From Nostoc sp. FACHB-152 (GTDB taxonomy: Bacteria > Cyanobacteriota > Cyanobacteriia > Cyanobacteriales > Nostocaceae): a stretch of DNA of 64,000 nucleotides. Position numbers and translations under genes: made by a program. The notes under the pieces were generated by a model that saw nothing but the letters and a program-made list of their open reading frames with translations, did no database searches and was not told the origin of the DNA. The stretch lies in contig NZ_JACJRV010000005.1 of NCBI RefSeq assembly GCF_014697475.1, forward strand, positions 1-64,000, given 5' to 3'. Positions 45,395 to 53,751 of this stretch are shown here, piece by piece (the stretch's first letter is position 1; every line of letters begins with the position of its first letter).

Positions 45395-47692
45395 CTATTG
45401 ACTTTTTTTTAAGTCCCGCCATTTTTGGCGTAATTGTTGCAAGTTAGGCGTATGACCACCATAACGCCAGCTAACATAAGCTTGACTAATTTCATCTATT
45501 ACCTGCGCGGTGGCTGGGGCATGATGTTGATATGAAACTTGGGCATACTCTAGCGGTGTTTGTGCTGGATGCTTACCTAAACCTTTGGTTGTAGTCCATT
45601 GCAGCATTTGTTGATAAAGTTTTTCCATAGGTGGCAATTTACTCAACCACCTATGCTTTAACCACTCGCGCCACTGTACCCAACCTAGCCAACCAAAGAA
45701 AGCGATTGTAGTGGCTAAGGTTAAGCCAGTTAGCACACCTAGCCAACCTTGAGTGAATAAAGCAATAAACCAAGCGATCGCTTTTGTTACCCAGCTAAAG
45801 ATTGCCCCAAATACATTATTAAGTAACCCAGTCACAGGTGTAGGTAGCCAACCAGCTACCCAATTCCAAAATTGACGCAAAACACTAAAAGTTTGCGAAT
45901 CTTCTATTGATGGGGGTATTAAAGGATGGTTGGGAATTGGGTCAAAGGCAAACCACCCATAGTTGGGGAAATAAACTTCCGTCATCGCGTAAGCATCGGT
46001 GTTACGGACAACATACATCCCTGTAAAAGGATTAAACTCTCCAGGACTAAACCCCGCTACTAACCGCGCTGGAATACCAATGGAACGCAGCATCATGGTT
46101 AGTACTGTTGAGAAATGGTCTGGGTAGCCTCCTTTGTATTTGAACAAGAAAGCTTCTACTAAATCTTCTTTTTCTTCTAAATAAGGAAAATCGAAGGGAT
46201 TTTCAGGAATAGAGTAACGTTGCTTGAGGTACTGCGCTAGGTAAAGTGCTTTTTCATAGGTTGAATCCAAAGTTTTTGAGACTCTAGATACATTGTCTCG
46301 ACTGTAGTTAGCCAGAATTTCTTCAGTTAGCTGTCGGACTTTGGGGGCAATTTCTGGCGGAATTTGGAGATAGTATTTTTTAATATGCTGGGGATAGTCA
46401 GTAGTAGCTTTTCCTAACGCGGTACGATCGCGGTATGGTACTTCCGAGATGACGGTGTAGGTAAGGTCTTCAGATAAACCTACAGGTGATCGCAGTCCAT
46501 CTTCTTTATCTACAGCGACAACTGGTGTGGGAAAATAGATTTCTTTGGGATAGGTCATCGCCGGAATCAAGTTCGGCAAATCTGCTACCACTGTGTAGGT
46601 TTGTACTACCTCTCTGGTTTTACCAGAGGTAGCAGGTGGAGACAGATAAATTTGATAAGACCAAGGCGATCGCTTGAGAGTGGTAACATCTTCATTGCGG
46701 GAAATTTCCCAACCTTTACCTGTGTAGCGATCAAATGCTAATACCCGCCAAAATCCTTCTGCCTGCGATCGCACCCGCATTACTACTTTGGGTGTCATGG
46801 TTCCCCGCAGGTTTTGATTCATCTGGCTATTAAAGCCGTAATAAAAATTATCGTCTATCTTGCCGGGTTGCCCAGCTTTGCCTTCACCTGTGCCACTACC
46901 TTGATTTTCGCCATTACCTTGGCGGACATAGCCAGGATTAATAATACTTTTTCCAGTAAACCCACCTTTGACTTCAATAGGTGAACTAACTGGAAATGTG
47001 CGTAACTGATAACCAGGGAATCGGGGTAAGATAGCAAAAATCCCTAACCCTAGCACAATAACTACAGTAAATAATAAAAAATAAAACGGTAATTTTGATG
47101 TTATTTGTAATTTTTGCTTTTTAACCGTTGGCTGAGTTAAACCCAGTTGAGAACGGTAATTTAGAACTAAAGTTGGTAAGGCGATCGCTAAAAATAAGAG
47201 TAATACAGGTGCAAACGCTAAAGTTTGACTTAGCGTTGCTGCCACACCCAATAAAATCAGTCCAATAACTATTGAATAACCCAAGTCCTTACGCCTGGGT
47301 ATATCAAAGCTGTGGAGTATTTGAAGTTGAATTAATAACTCTGCTAAAGCCAGTCGCGTATCATTCAATTCTCCCAACAACCGCCCAAAGAATGCACCTA
47401 GTGCAACTAACATTCCAATGGCGATGCAAAATTTAACTGGAATATTGGGATGGCGACGATAACGGTAACTCCAAATCGCACCGACAACATTTAGCGGTAC
47501 TGACCAAAGACTAAATTTGGTATTGGCGGCAATATCTACAGCCACCGTTCCCATAATTACCAGCCCTAACACGAACATCCGCAGGGAAATAGAATCTTCC
47601 ACGGAAATTAAAGGCGACCCCTGGTTATTTTGCCGCCAATTAGCAACTATAGGTAGACGCGAAAACCGACTAATCCTGGATGAATTAAACAT
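45395..47692 (-). CDS. TgpA-like transmembrane transglutaminase, catalytic residues replaced
   Basis: A 765-residue membrane protein with the TgpA architecture: five to six N-terminal helices (to about residue 222), a periplasmic transglutaminase-like domain (about 440-600), one helix around 637-655, and a cytoplasmic C-terminal DUF4129-like part with QTPLEYAQ. The core keeps the fold motifs LRSIGIPARLVAGFSPG and GWFAFDPIP. However, the catalytic Cys region reads GGYPDHFST (Pro524 where GxC is expected) and the His region reads DAYAMTEVYFP (Tyr568 where HAW is expected). Only the Asp (D584) remains. It is probably not an active transglutaminase; it may bind peptides or wall polymers. Confidence 0.87.
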   Translation of the reverse strand: MFNSSRISRFSRLPIVANWRQNNQGSPLISVEDSISLRMFVLGLVIMGTVAVDIAANTKFSLWSVPLNVVGAIWSYRYRRHPNIPVKFCIAIGMLVALGAFFGRLLGELNDTRLALAELLIQLQILHSFDIPRRKDLGYSIVIGLILLGVAATLSQTLAFAPVLLLFLAIALPTLVLNYRSQLGLTQPTVKKQKLQITSKLPFYFLLFTVVIVLGLGIFAILPRFPGYQLRTFPVSSPIEVKGGFTGKSIINPGYVRQGNGENQGSGTGEGKAGQPGKIDDNFYYGFNSQMNQNLRGTMTPKVVMRVRSQAEGFWRVLAFDRYTGKGWEISRNEDVTTLKRSPWSYQIYLSPPATSGKTREVVQTYTVVADLPNLIPAMTYPKEIYFPTPVVAVDKEDGLRSPVGLSEDLTYTVISEVPYRDRTALGKATTDYPQHIKKYYLQIPPEIAPKVRQLTEEILANYSRDNVSRVSKTLDSTYEKALYLAQYLKQRYSIPENPFDFPYLEEKEDLVEAFLFKYKGGYPDHFSTVLTMMLRSIGIPARLVAGFSPGEFNPFTGMYVVRNTDAYAMTEVYFPNYGWFAFDPIPNHPLIPPSIEDSQTFSVLRQFWNWVAGWLPTPVTGLLNNVFGAIFSWVTKAIAWFIALFTQGWLGVLTGLTLATTIAFFGWLGWVQWREWLKHRWLSKLPPMEKLYQQMLQWTTTKGLGKHPAQTPLEYAQVSYQHHAPATAQVIDEISQAYVSWRYGGHTPNLQQLRQKWRDLKKSQ

Positions 47693-48005
47693 TTAAAGGG
47701 TAGCAATGGTGTAGATGCAGTCAAACAATTTTGGATTTTGAATTGCTCAATGACCCAATCTAAAATGGGCAGAGTAAAACTATCTACCTAGTTGTAGCTC
47801 ATACCCTGCGTAAATTCCTATTCAGATAACTGTAACTCCCCGAAGTCAGTCTTTGGGAGTCTAATATTTTTAGCCCTAATGATCGTTTCAAAAACGTAGA
47901 AGCCCTAATGATCGCTTGTTAAAAAAGGCTAAGTTCCAAAACCACAATAATTTTTTTAATTTCTCAGCGTTCTTCAACCAATTATGGTAGCTTTGGTAAC
48001 TTTGG
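47693..48005. other. Intergenic region between patU and the transglutaminase-like gene
   Basis: About 310 bases. It contains a direct repeat of AGCCCTAATGATCG (47872-47885 and 47901-47914), 29 bases apart. Otherwise nothing recognised; the promoter of the transglutaminase-like gene should be at its left end. Confidence 0.5.
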
Positions 48006-48986
48006 CTAAGTCGTGGGATTAATCACAAACAACAAAGGCTGTTGATCTATTTCAGGAAACTCAACTTCTAATGTATAAGTTGGGTTAAATTCCTCACATG
48101 ATAACTCGACATTCAAGCAGCCCGCACTTGAAGACTGAGCCATTGCCAAAGTACCATCTGCTCGCAATGTCACAATACCTTTGGTAGGTAAATCAGCCTG
48201 AACTTTTAACTGGGTTTGTTTACCGCGAGATTGGTATTCTACCCGCAGAGTCAAAAGACCCTCACTTGTAAACCATTGTCTTTCTACTACTGGACTGTTT
48301 GGTGTGACTGGTAGACTTAAATTTTCTAGCAGTTGTTTAGCGGCGAGTAGAGACAATGCCATTTGTTGACGTGGTTGTAGATCTGGATAATCGCTCTCGA
48401 TATTGAGTTTGTGATCGAGAACATCCGCAGACCGATAGGTACTTCTCAGCACCAAACCAGCGATATCATTGATTGCCTGAGGCTCTTGAGGAAAGAAGCT
48501 TTCCACTGCTTGAACTAATTTAGCTCCCAAAGGCATCGAAGCAGTCAGCAGTGTTTGGCACTTTTCTAGCAATTCTCGAAAAACTTCTTCTGGCAGAGAA
48601 ACAGGCAGATTCAGCTTAGATTGTTGTACCTTCCAGCCCCACGCAGGAACTAATGTGAGCGATCGCTCTTCCAAACGCTCAGGATATTCCATCATTTGTG
48701 TTTCCCAAGGAAACAAAGGTGGCTGGTTTTCGATTTCGGTTTGTAACCGACGCTTGAGTACGGCTTGGAAACGGTCTTGCACAGTAGGAATGTCTCCCAG
48801 TTTCAAGGTTTGGGGTTTCCCTCTCAACTTTGGCTCGCCACTGGCGAAAGTGGCGGCTTGTTTGAGAGAGTTATCAACCCCGTCAATCTCCTTAAACTCG
48901 CTCAATTTATCTTCACTGGTGTTGACATTATTTGCCAACAGCCACGTGAGTAATTGGTCATTTAAGGATTCTGAGTCACTATTCAT
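48006..48986 (-). CDS. patU: PatU-type heterocyst patterning protein
   Basis: A 326-residue protein with no catalytic motif: an acidic Asn/Ser-rich N-terminus, a central segment ending in LAAKQLLENLSLP, and a C-terminal beta-rich domain (LRVEYQSRGKQTQLKVQADLP). I assign it by position: it follows hetZ with an 8-base overlap (ATGAATAG), the arrangement of hetZ-patU. In Anabaena PCC 7120 patU is split in two genes (patU5, patU3); here it is intact. PatU3 there modulates heterocyst pattern. ATG 48986 is chosen; an in-frame ATG at 48998 also exists. Translational coupling with hetZ is likely. Confidence 0.75.
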   Translation of the reverse strand: MNSDSESLNDQLLTWLLANNVNTSEDKLSEFKEIDGVDNSLKQAATFASGEPKLRGKPQTLKLGDIPTVQDRFQAVLKRRLQTEIENQPPLFPWETQMMEYPERLEERSLTLVPAWGWKVQQSKLNLPVSLPEEVFRELLEKCQTLLTASMPLGAKLVQAVESFFPQEPQAINDIAGLVLRSTYRSADVLDHKLNIESDYPDLQPRQQMALSLLAAKQLLENLSLPVTPNSPVVERQWFTSEGLLTLRVEYQSRGKQTQLKVQADLPTKGIVTLRADGTLAMAQSSSAGCLNVELSCEEFNPTYTLEVEFPEIDQQPLLFVINPTT

Positions 48987-50184
48987 GAGTAGATGCACCT
49001 GATCCGGACACTAATGAGTTACGAATTTCCCAAGCTTGCTCCAGAATCTTAAACCAGCGTTTTTGCAGTTGTGCCATTGATAACCCTAGAGTTTTGGCAA
49101 TCTTATCGTCGGGTTGTCCTTGCTGCTTTAAGTCGAGTATAGACCGTTGTTTCTCGTCCAGTTGAGAGGTGTAGGCTTGCCACTGTTGCGGAGTTAACCC
49201 CAAATTTGTGTGTAGAGAAGCTTCTAACCATTCATGAACTAGTTCCCAACGGTGTAATAAAGCGAACCTAATCAAATGATACTTGAAGCGTTGTTGTAAG
49301 TAATCTCTCTGACGAGGGGTGAGATTTAAAATTGTCTCAATTTCTTGTGTTGATAAATCTTTAAGACGCAGGGAGAAGTAATCAGCACAATCAGATTGTT
49401 GTTTCTGCTCCAAATAATTCATTAATTCTGTAATCACAACCGAACGCAAAGTATCTTCTTCGGGTTCTGGTTCTGGTTGTGTCGCCATTGTGGAGCGTAA
49501 TTGGTGTACTGCTGGCTCTTCCCAAGAACCATCGCCATCACTAGAGCTACCTTCAGCAGCTTGTTCTATATCTACGCTCGTTTCGGGGGGTTGCTGTTGA
49601 GAGAAGGTCTGCGCCCGCAGAATAATTAGCTGTTGCTGACGGCCTGGTAAAGGAATGCGGCGTTTACCATAGCGTTCGGTAAAGGCCATGTACTCGGCTA
49701 ATTCTAAGAGAGTTTGTGGACGATAGGTTGTACCTAGTTGATTCTCCCGCCGGAAAGCGTTTAATGCTTCGAGATAAAAACTTTGTAGAAAATCTTCTAT
49801 GATTGTTAGCCGCCCTTGATAGCTCAATTGCCGTTGGGGAGGATTAATGTAACGATAAATAATGGCACTTAAAGTACTGTGTAATTCAACTCTGCCTCTA
49901 TTGGAACCTAACTGGTAGTATCGGAGACATTGTTGTAGGCGGTGTCTAGCTAGGGTCATTGCCGAGCTTTCGATAGCACCAGAAGCTTGGATGCGTTTAC
50001 TTTCGCTGCAAATTCGGTATACTTCGGTAGTAATACGTGTTGCCACATCATGGCAATTTTGTTCTGAGGCTTTGGTTGATTGCCGAAGCTCCTTAAACAG
50101 GAGTTGAAATATCACCTCCACGCCGATAGTATGTTCTCCCAGAAAAGTTGTGGTTGGAATAGTTGCGGTTGCGGCTGAATTCAT
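48979..50184 (-). CDS. hetZ: Heterocyst differentiation regulator HetZ
   Basis: A 401-residue soluble protein with two sigma-factor-like helix-turn-helix regions: ADYFSLRLKDLSTQEIETIL with TPRQRDYLQQR (about 262-295), and DEKQRSILDLKQQGQPDDKIAKTLGLSMAQLQKRW near the C-terminus. The conserved N-terminal half includes YINPPQRQLSYQGRLTIIEDF. HetZ is a DNA-binding regulator acting early in heterocyst commitment, with HetR. The assignment rests on this sequence, the length, the downstream overlapping patU, and the amiC-amiC-murI-sds-hetZ gene order. It is divergent (about 190 bp) from a hypothetical gene. I could not identify a certain HetR-binding inverted repeat in that gap. Confidence 0.88.
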   Translation of the reverse strand: MNSAATATIPTTTFLGEHTIGVEVIFQLLFKELRQSTKASEQNCHDVATRITTEVYRICSESKRIQASGAIESSAMTLARHRLQQCLRYYQLGSNRGRVELHSTLSAIIYRYINPPQRQLSYQGRLTIIEDFLQSFYLEALNAFRRENQLGTTYRPQTLLELAEYMAFTERYGKRRIPLPGRQQQLIILRAQTFSQQQPPETSVDIEQAAEGSSSDGDGSWEEPAVHQLRSTMATQPEPEPEEDTLRSVVITELMNYLEQKQQSDCADYFSLRLKDLSTQEIETILNLTPRQRDYLQQRFKYHLIRFALLHRWELVHEWLEASLHTNLGLTPQQWQAYTSQLDEKQRSILDLKQQGQPDDKIAKTLGLSMAQLQKRWFKILEQAWEIRNSLVSGSGASTHE

Positions 50185-50377
50185 AGTCTCGGTGTTTAAA
50201 AGACCCTATACATAGAGATAACCTGTACGACTGTGGGTATTAGCTGTGTGTGTTTTGCTTATAAGCTAAATGCAGACCAATCATGTATGGAGGTATGACT
50301 GATTTTATTATTCCCAACTTAGAAGGGATTTTTCACACTTTGCCTTGCTATTACCCAAGAGTCGGTGACAAGTGATT

Positions 50378-50854
50378 ATGGATGTAGAAACACAAATTCA
50401 ATTGCTGATCGACAATGCACCCCGCGATGGTATTACACCACATCTTGTTGCAGCAATTGCTCCTGCTCTGCGCGCGATCGCTCAACAATTACGCCACTCC
50501 CAGTACTATATTCTCCAAAAAGAAGGAAACTGGGTCTTAACTACATTGAGCCACCGTGCAAATCCTGGATTGGAGAAGCAGGTGATTTACGCTTTTTCTA
50601 CCATACAAGATGTTTCCCTAATTTCATCTGCTGGGCGAGACCCTCAGGTGGTGCCTACACCCATCGCTGCAACCCATATTTTGTTCCAATTAGTAGCGTT
50701 AAAACCCGTAGATAGCATAGTTTTTTTAGAAACACCGGGTACACTGAATAATGCCTTTGAAGTACAGCGTTCCCAGTTTGAAAAAATTCTTCAAAAACAG
50801 CTAAAACCAAAGCAGCCGCAACAGTCTAAAAATATCCCACCCAACATTGCTTAA
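50378..50854 (+). CDS. Conserved cyanobacterial hypothetical protein
   Basis: A 158-residue soluble protein (MDVETQIQLLIDNAPRDGIT...). It has mixed helix/strand pattern and ends in a basic, Gln/Pro-rich tail (KQLKPKQPQQSKNIPPNIA). No catalytic motif or known family recognised. Codon use and length suggest a real gene. ATG 50378 or the ATG at 50372 could be used. It is divergently transcribed from hetZ, so it may share its control region. Confidence 0.75.
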   Translation: MDVETQIQLLIDNAPRDGITPHLVAAIAPALRAIAQQLRHSQYYILQKEGNWVLTTLSHRANPGLEKQVIYAFSTIQDVSLISSAGRDPQVVPTPIAATHILFQLVALKPVDSIVFLETPGTLNNAFEVQRSQFEKILQKQLKPKQPQQSKNIPPNIA

Positions 50855-50937
50855 AAGAAATTTGGAGTTGGAATTTTGGATACAACCCAATTTTCCAACT
50901 CCAAACTTTAACATTAAAAATTTACAATTAAAAATTT

Positions 50938-51909
50938 TTAATAAAGCCGACTTAATACATATTCGGTGATGTCGGTTAAAGCTTGCCGTGATGCTGACGG
51001 TGCAAGCACTGCAATATCTTCAGCTGCTAACTTCGCATGGTGAGCAGCCAATTCTCTTGCCTTCTGTATTCCTTGGCTATCTTGAATTAGTTCCAGTGCT
51101 TGCTCTAAATCTCCTTCCTGGGCAAATTGACGTTCAATCAGCACCTCTAGATATGGTTTTTCTTCTAAGGCAAATAGAACAGGCGCAGTGAGATTGCCAC
51201 TCTTGAGGTCAGAACCCGCCGGTTTACCTAAAGTATCTGTGGTACTAGTGAAATCTAAAATGTCATCAACAATCTGAAACGCTAAACCTAGATTACGCCC
51301 GTAGCTATATAGATGCAGGGCGGTTTCTGGAGCAACTTCACTAAGTATTCCTGCTGCTTTAGCACTATTAGCAATTAGTGAAGCTGTTTTGTAATAACTC
51401 TTTTGAAGGTAATTTTCAATTGGCAAGCTACTATCAAAGCGGTTCATGCCTTGCTGAATTTCTCCAGTAGCCAGATCCATAATTACTTCTGAAAGCAGTT
51501 TTACTACTTCCAAATTATCCAAGTTTGCCAAATACCAGGATGATTGAGCAAAGAGAAAGTCTCCGGCTAGTACAGCAATGCGGTTTCCGAACAAGCTATG
51601 AACTGTAGGCACACCACGACGCATTTGTGATTCATCTACCACGTCGTCATGTACTAGGCTTGCCGTGTGAATCATTTCTGTGATTTCGGCTAGGCGGCGG
51701 TGACGCTGGGTAATTTCTTCTTCTAACATTGTCGCCCGCGATATTAGCAGGACGATGGCTGGTCTGATGCGCTTTCCCCCAGCTCCGAATAGGTGTTCGG
51801 CGGCTGCAAAAAGAATGGGGTGGCGATTGCCAACTAGCTGCTTGAGGTTATCGGCTAGTATTTGCAAATCTGCTTCCACAGGGGTGAACAGGGAGGTAGC
51901 TGGGGTCAT
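50938..51909 (-). CDS. sds: Solanesyl diphosphate synthase / polyprenyl synthetase
   Basis: A 323-residue trans-prenyltransferase that extends allylic diphosphates with isopentenyl diphosphate to make the side chain of plastoquinone. Seen: GGKRIRPAIVLL, first Asp-rich motif HDDVVDE, SQMRRGVPTVHSLFGNRIAVLAGDFLF, and second Asp-rich motif QIVDDILDFTST. Length is typical. The small residues before the first motif fit a long-chain product, but exact chain length is inferred. It lies downstream of murI in the syntenic block. Confidence 0.92.
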   Translation of the reverse strand: MTPATSLFTPVEADLQILADNLKQLVGNRHPILFAAAEHLFGAGGKRIRPAIVLLISRATMLEEEITQRHRRLAEITEMIHTASLVHDDVVDESQMRRGVPTVHSLFGNRIAVLAGDFLFAQSSWYLANLDNLEVVKLLSEVIMDLATGEIQQGMNRFDSSLPIENYLQKSYYKTASLIANSAKAAGILSEVAPETALHLYSYGRNLGLAFQIVDDILDFTSTTDTLGKPAGSDLKSGNLTAPVLFALEEKPYLEVLIERQFAQEGDLEQALELIQDSQGIQKARELAAHHAKLAAEDIAVLAPSASRQALTDITEYVLSRLY

Positions 51910-52980
51910 GGATGGCCGGACTCTGGCTTAGGTTACGAAAGTTTACATATCCTATACTCATTTTAAGATAACCCTGTGCCAGCGCAAAGTTTTGATGAGA
52001 GAATACTTCTTCTTTCTCTGTAAAGTCATTACGGAAAGTAGATGCCGTTGCGCTCTCATCAAGGTATTTGGGCAGTTTTGGGATGGTAAAAGTTTTTTTA
52101 GTGCTAGATGAATTATGAGAAGCTATAGTTTTCGGTTAAGGCGAAAAGGGAAAAGGACGGATAATATCGTGTCCGGTGAGGGACTTCCAACTAAAAAATA
52201 TCCAATCATGAGGGGTAGCAGAGGGAGCAGAGGAGAAAGATTCTAGAAATCCCCTGCCAAAAGGGATACAAGCTCCTACATTTATTTATGCTCAAAATAA
52301 AAGGGTGTAGGGCAAGCCACCCACCAGGGGGAGCCAGTCTCGTGGGCGGGTTTCCAACCGCCACTTGCTTCAACGGGGGGAACCCCCGCAAAGCAGTGGC
52401 TCGACTTGAGAGAACTGGCGTTGGGGTTTTAGCCTACCTTGGGAGACAAGGATTTTTTCGCCCACATTCGCGTAGCGTCTCCGCAGGAGAAGGGGCTTTA
52501 TAAAAACATTTATTTCTCGCCGCGCTTCGCGTCTCAAAATAATACGTCCTTATTTCAAGCCTCCACATTTATGTATGGGGTTTTTACCCCTGCCCCCTTG
52601 TCCCTTGTCCTCTTCCTGACAGCGTATTTAGATAATTTTCAGTATTTCTCGCTTGCTTCTTCCTGATTCCCAATGTTCTGCTCACCTCAGTAATTCAGTG
52701 TATTCACTAGTATAAATTAGCCAAGTATCCTTGCTTACTGATTAAATAAGCATTGTTTCCTAAAGATTGCTTGCTTTTTCATAATAAATTTATATTTTCT
52801 TCTATTTGTGAAGGTAGTATTAAGCACAATATTAAAATATTACAGTTTGATTATTCCTCATAACTTTTGACACAAATAATATTTTTGACTAAATAAAAAT
52901 CTGTTATGCCTTTGAATTTAGCCTGAGAAAAAATCCAAAAATTAGCCTCAAAGGTGGCTTAAAGTCAGGATCATTGTGTT
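51910..52980. other. Repeat-rich intergenic region
   Basis: About 1.07 kb without a credible gene. Its centre (52280-52500) is packed with palindromic repeats; its right part (52680-52950) is very AT-rich. Short open frames across the repeats are artefacts of repeat composition. Confidence 0.55.
52342..52399. repeat. Adjacent palindromic repeats, GGGGGGAACCCCC core
   Basis: A first hairpin GTGGGCGGGTT/AACCGCCAC (52342-52363) overlaps a second, CCACTTGCTT...AAGCAGTGG (52361-52399), with a GGGGGGAACCCCC core shared with 18924-18964. Confidence 0.65.
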
Positions 52981-52984
52981 ACGC

Positions 52985-53449
52985 TAAAATGTAGGAATTT
53001 TAAATTTTTCAGGTATTGGCAATGTGAAGGTCAAGCACTTTTATGTGATGTTGCCTTCATACTGTTGGAAGTCCAAAATAGCTAATTGCTGTCAAATACT
53101 GACAAGAAAAAACTTCTTGTGGTTTTTTAGCGGCAGGTAAACTTCTTGGGATGGAGTTAGGCGGTATCCTTAAAGGAGTTCGCTTTCGGCTTACAGCTTG
53201 TGCTGCAAGTCGTGGTATATCCTACCACAGAGGCTTGAAAAAGAATAATGCAGACTAAACAAACTGCTGAGGAGCGCAGTTAATGATGCCGTTTGGCAAT
53301 TTAACTGTTGTGGTGTTTGTAGTCTGCAAATAGCTCAATTGAATAGTTAGTTTGGCGACCGGAGAGTAATAGAACTTGACGGCAGAATTTAGTATAGAAA
53401 ACCACGGCCATTAAGAATTTTCTTAAATGGTTGAGGTTCGATTAATTGT
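52985..53449 (+). ncRNA. Strongly structured leader or small RNA
   Basis: A possible -10 box (TAAAAT, 52985-52990) precedes about 450 bases with many strong stems: a bulged hairpin at 53026-53058 (AAGG..CCTT); ACAAGAA/TTCTTGT followed by six Ts (53102-53128); CTTACAGC/GCTGCAAG (53190-53209); GTGGTA/TACCAC (53212-53228); and a long nested stem-loop GCAGACTA..CAAAC / GTTTGTAGTCTGC (53250-53327) that encloses CAGTTAA/TTAACTG and TGCC/GGCA. I do not recognise it as 6S, tmRNA, RNase P or a known riboswitch. It lies directly upstream of a small membrane protein gene on the same strand. Confidence 0.5.
53101..53128 (+). terminator. Attenuator-like hairpin in the leader
   Basis: ACAAGAA (53102-53108) and TTCTTGT (53114-53120) form a 7-bp stem, followed by GG and six Ts (53123-53128). 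A second TTCTTG (53143-53148) could pair with the same CAAGAA and remove the terminator. Confidence 0.5.
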
Positions 53450-53701
53450 ATGGAATTTTTTATTTTTCTGAAAAAAGTTGGTAGCACAATGATGTACGGA
53501 AATATGCCTATGATGATTTTTATTTTAGCTGCTGGATACTTATTCACAGTTTATTTATTATTAGCATTAGCAAAACGCAGTGGTCAAAAATCTGCTCCTC
53601 GAAATTTTGTACCTATAAATAACGAGAAACATCAACAGGAAGTTTCAGTAGAATCACAGGTGGCTGAGATGGTTAACAATCAAGAGTCAATAGTTACCTG
53701 A
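53450..53701 (+). CDS. Small one-helix membrane protein, unknown
   Basis: An 83-residue protein, or 70 or 69 residues if it starts at ATG 53489 or 53492. One hydrophobic helix (MPMMIFILAAGYLFTVYLLL) is followed by a basic stretch (AKRSGQKSAPR) and a polar, acidic tail. By the positive-inside rule the tail faces the cytoplasm. I do not recognise the family. Support for a real gene: an intrinsic terminator starts 5 nt after the stop, a structured leader precedes it, and it lies inside a conserved gene block. No strong ribosome site decides the start. Confidence 0.65.
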   Translation: MEFFIFLKKVGSTMMYGNMPMMIFILAAGYLFTVYLLLALAKRSGQKSAPRNFVPINNEKHQQEVSVESQVAEMVNNQESIVT

Positions 53702-53705
53702 ATTA

Positions 53706-53751
53706 TGAAGTATGAAGTGTGAAATTTTGTACTTCATACTTCATTTTTTTT
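53706..53751 (+). terminator. Rho-independent terminator after the small membrane protein
   Basis: Perfect 13-bp stem TGAAGTATGAAGT / ACTTCATACTTCA with a 12-nt loop and eight Ts (53744-53751). The T-run runs into the 3' end of murI, which converges on it. Confidence 0.88.

Noticed and set aside
50185-50371. HetR-binding inverted repeat upstream of hetZ
   Set aside because: No GAGGGG...CCCCTC-type palindrome could be read in the gap.
52288-52666. Overlapping 71- and 75-residue open frames on the plus strand
   Set aside because: Translations of GGGGGAACCCCC and related palindromic repeats; no coding character.
53140-53327. Known riboswitch (cobalamin, TPP, glycine, SAM)
   Set aside because: No consensus boxes for these classes were found by eye.
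52985-53449. 6S RNA, tmRNA, SRP RNA or RNase P RNA
   Set aside because: The conserved words of RNase P and SRP RNA and a tmRNA tag frame are not found, and the stem order does not match a single long 6S hairpin.
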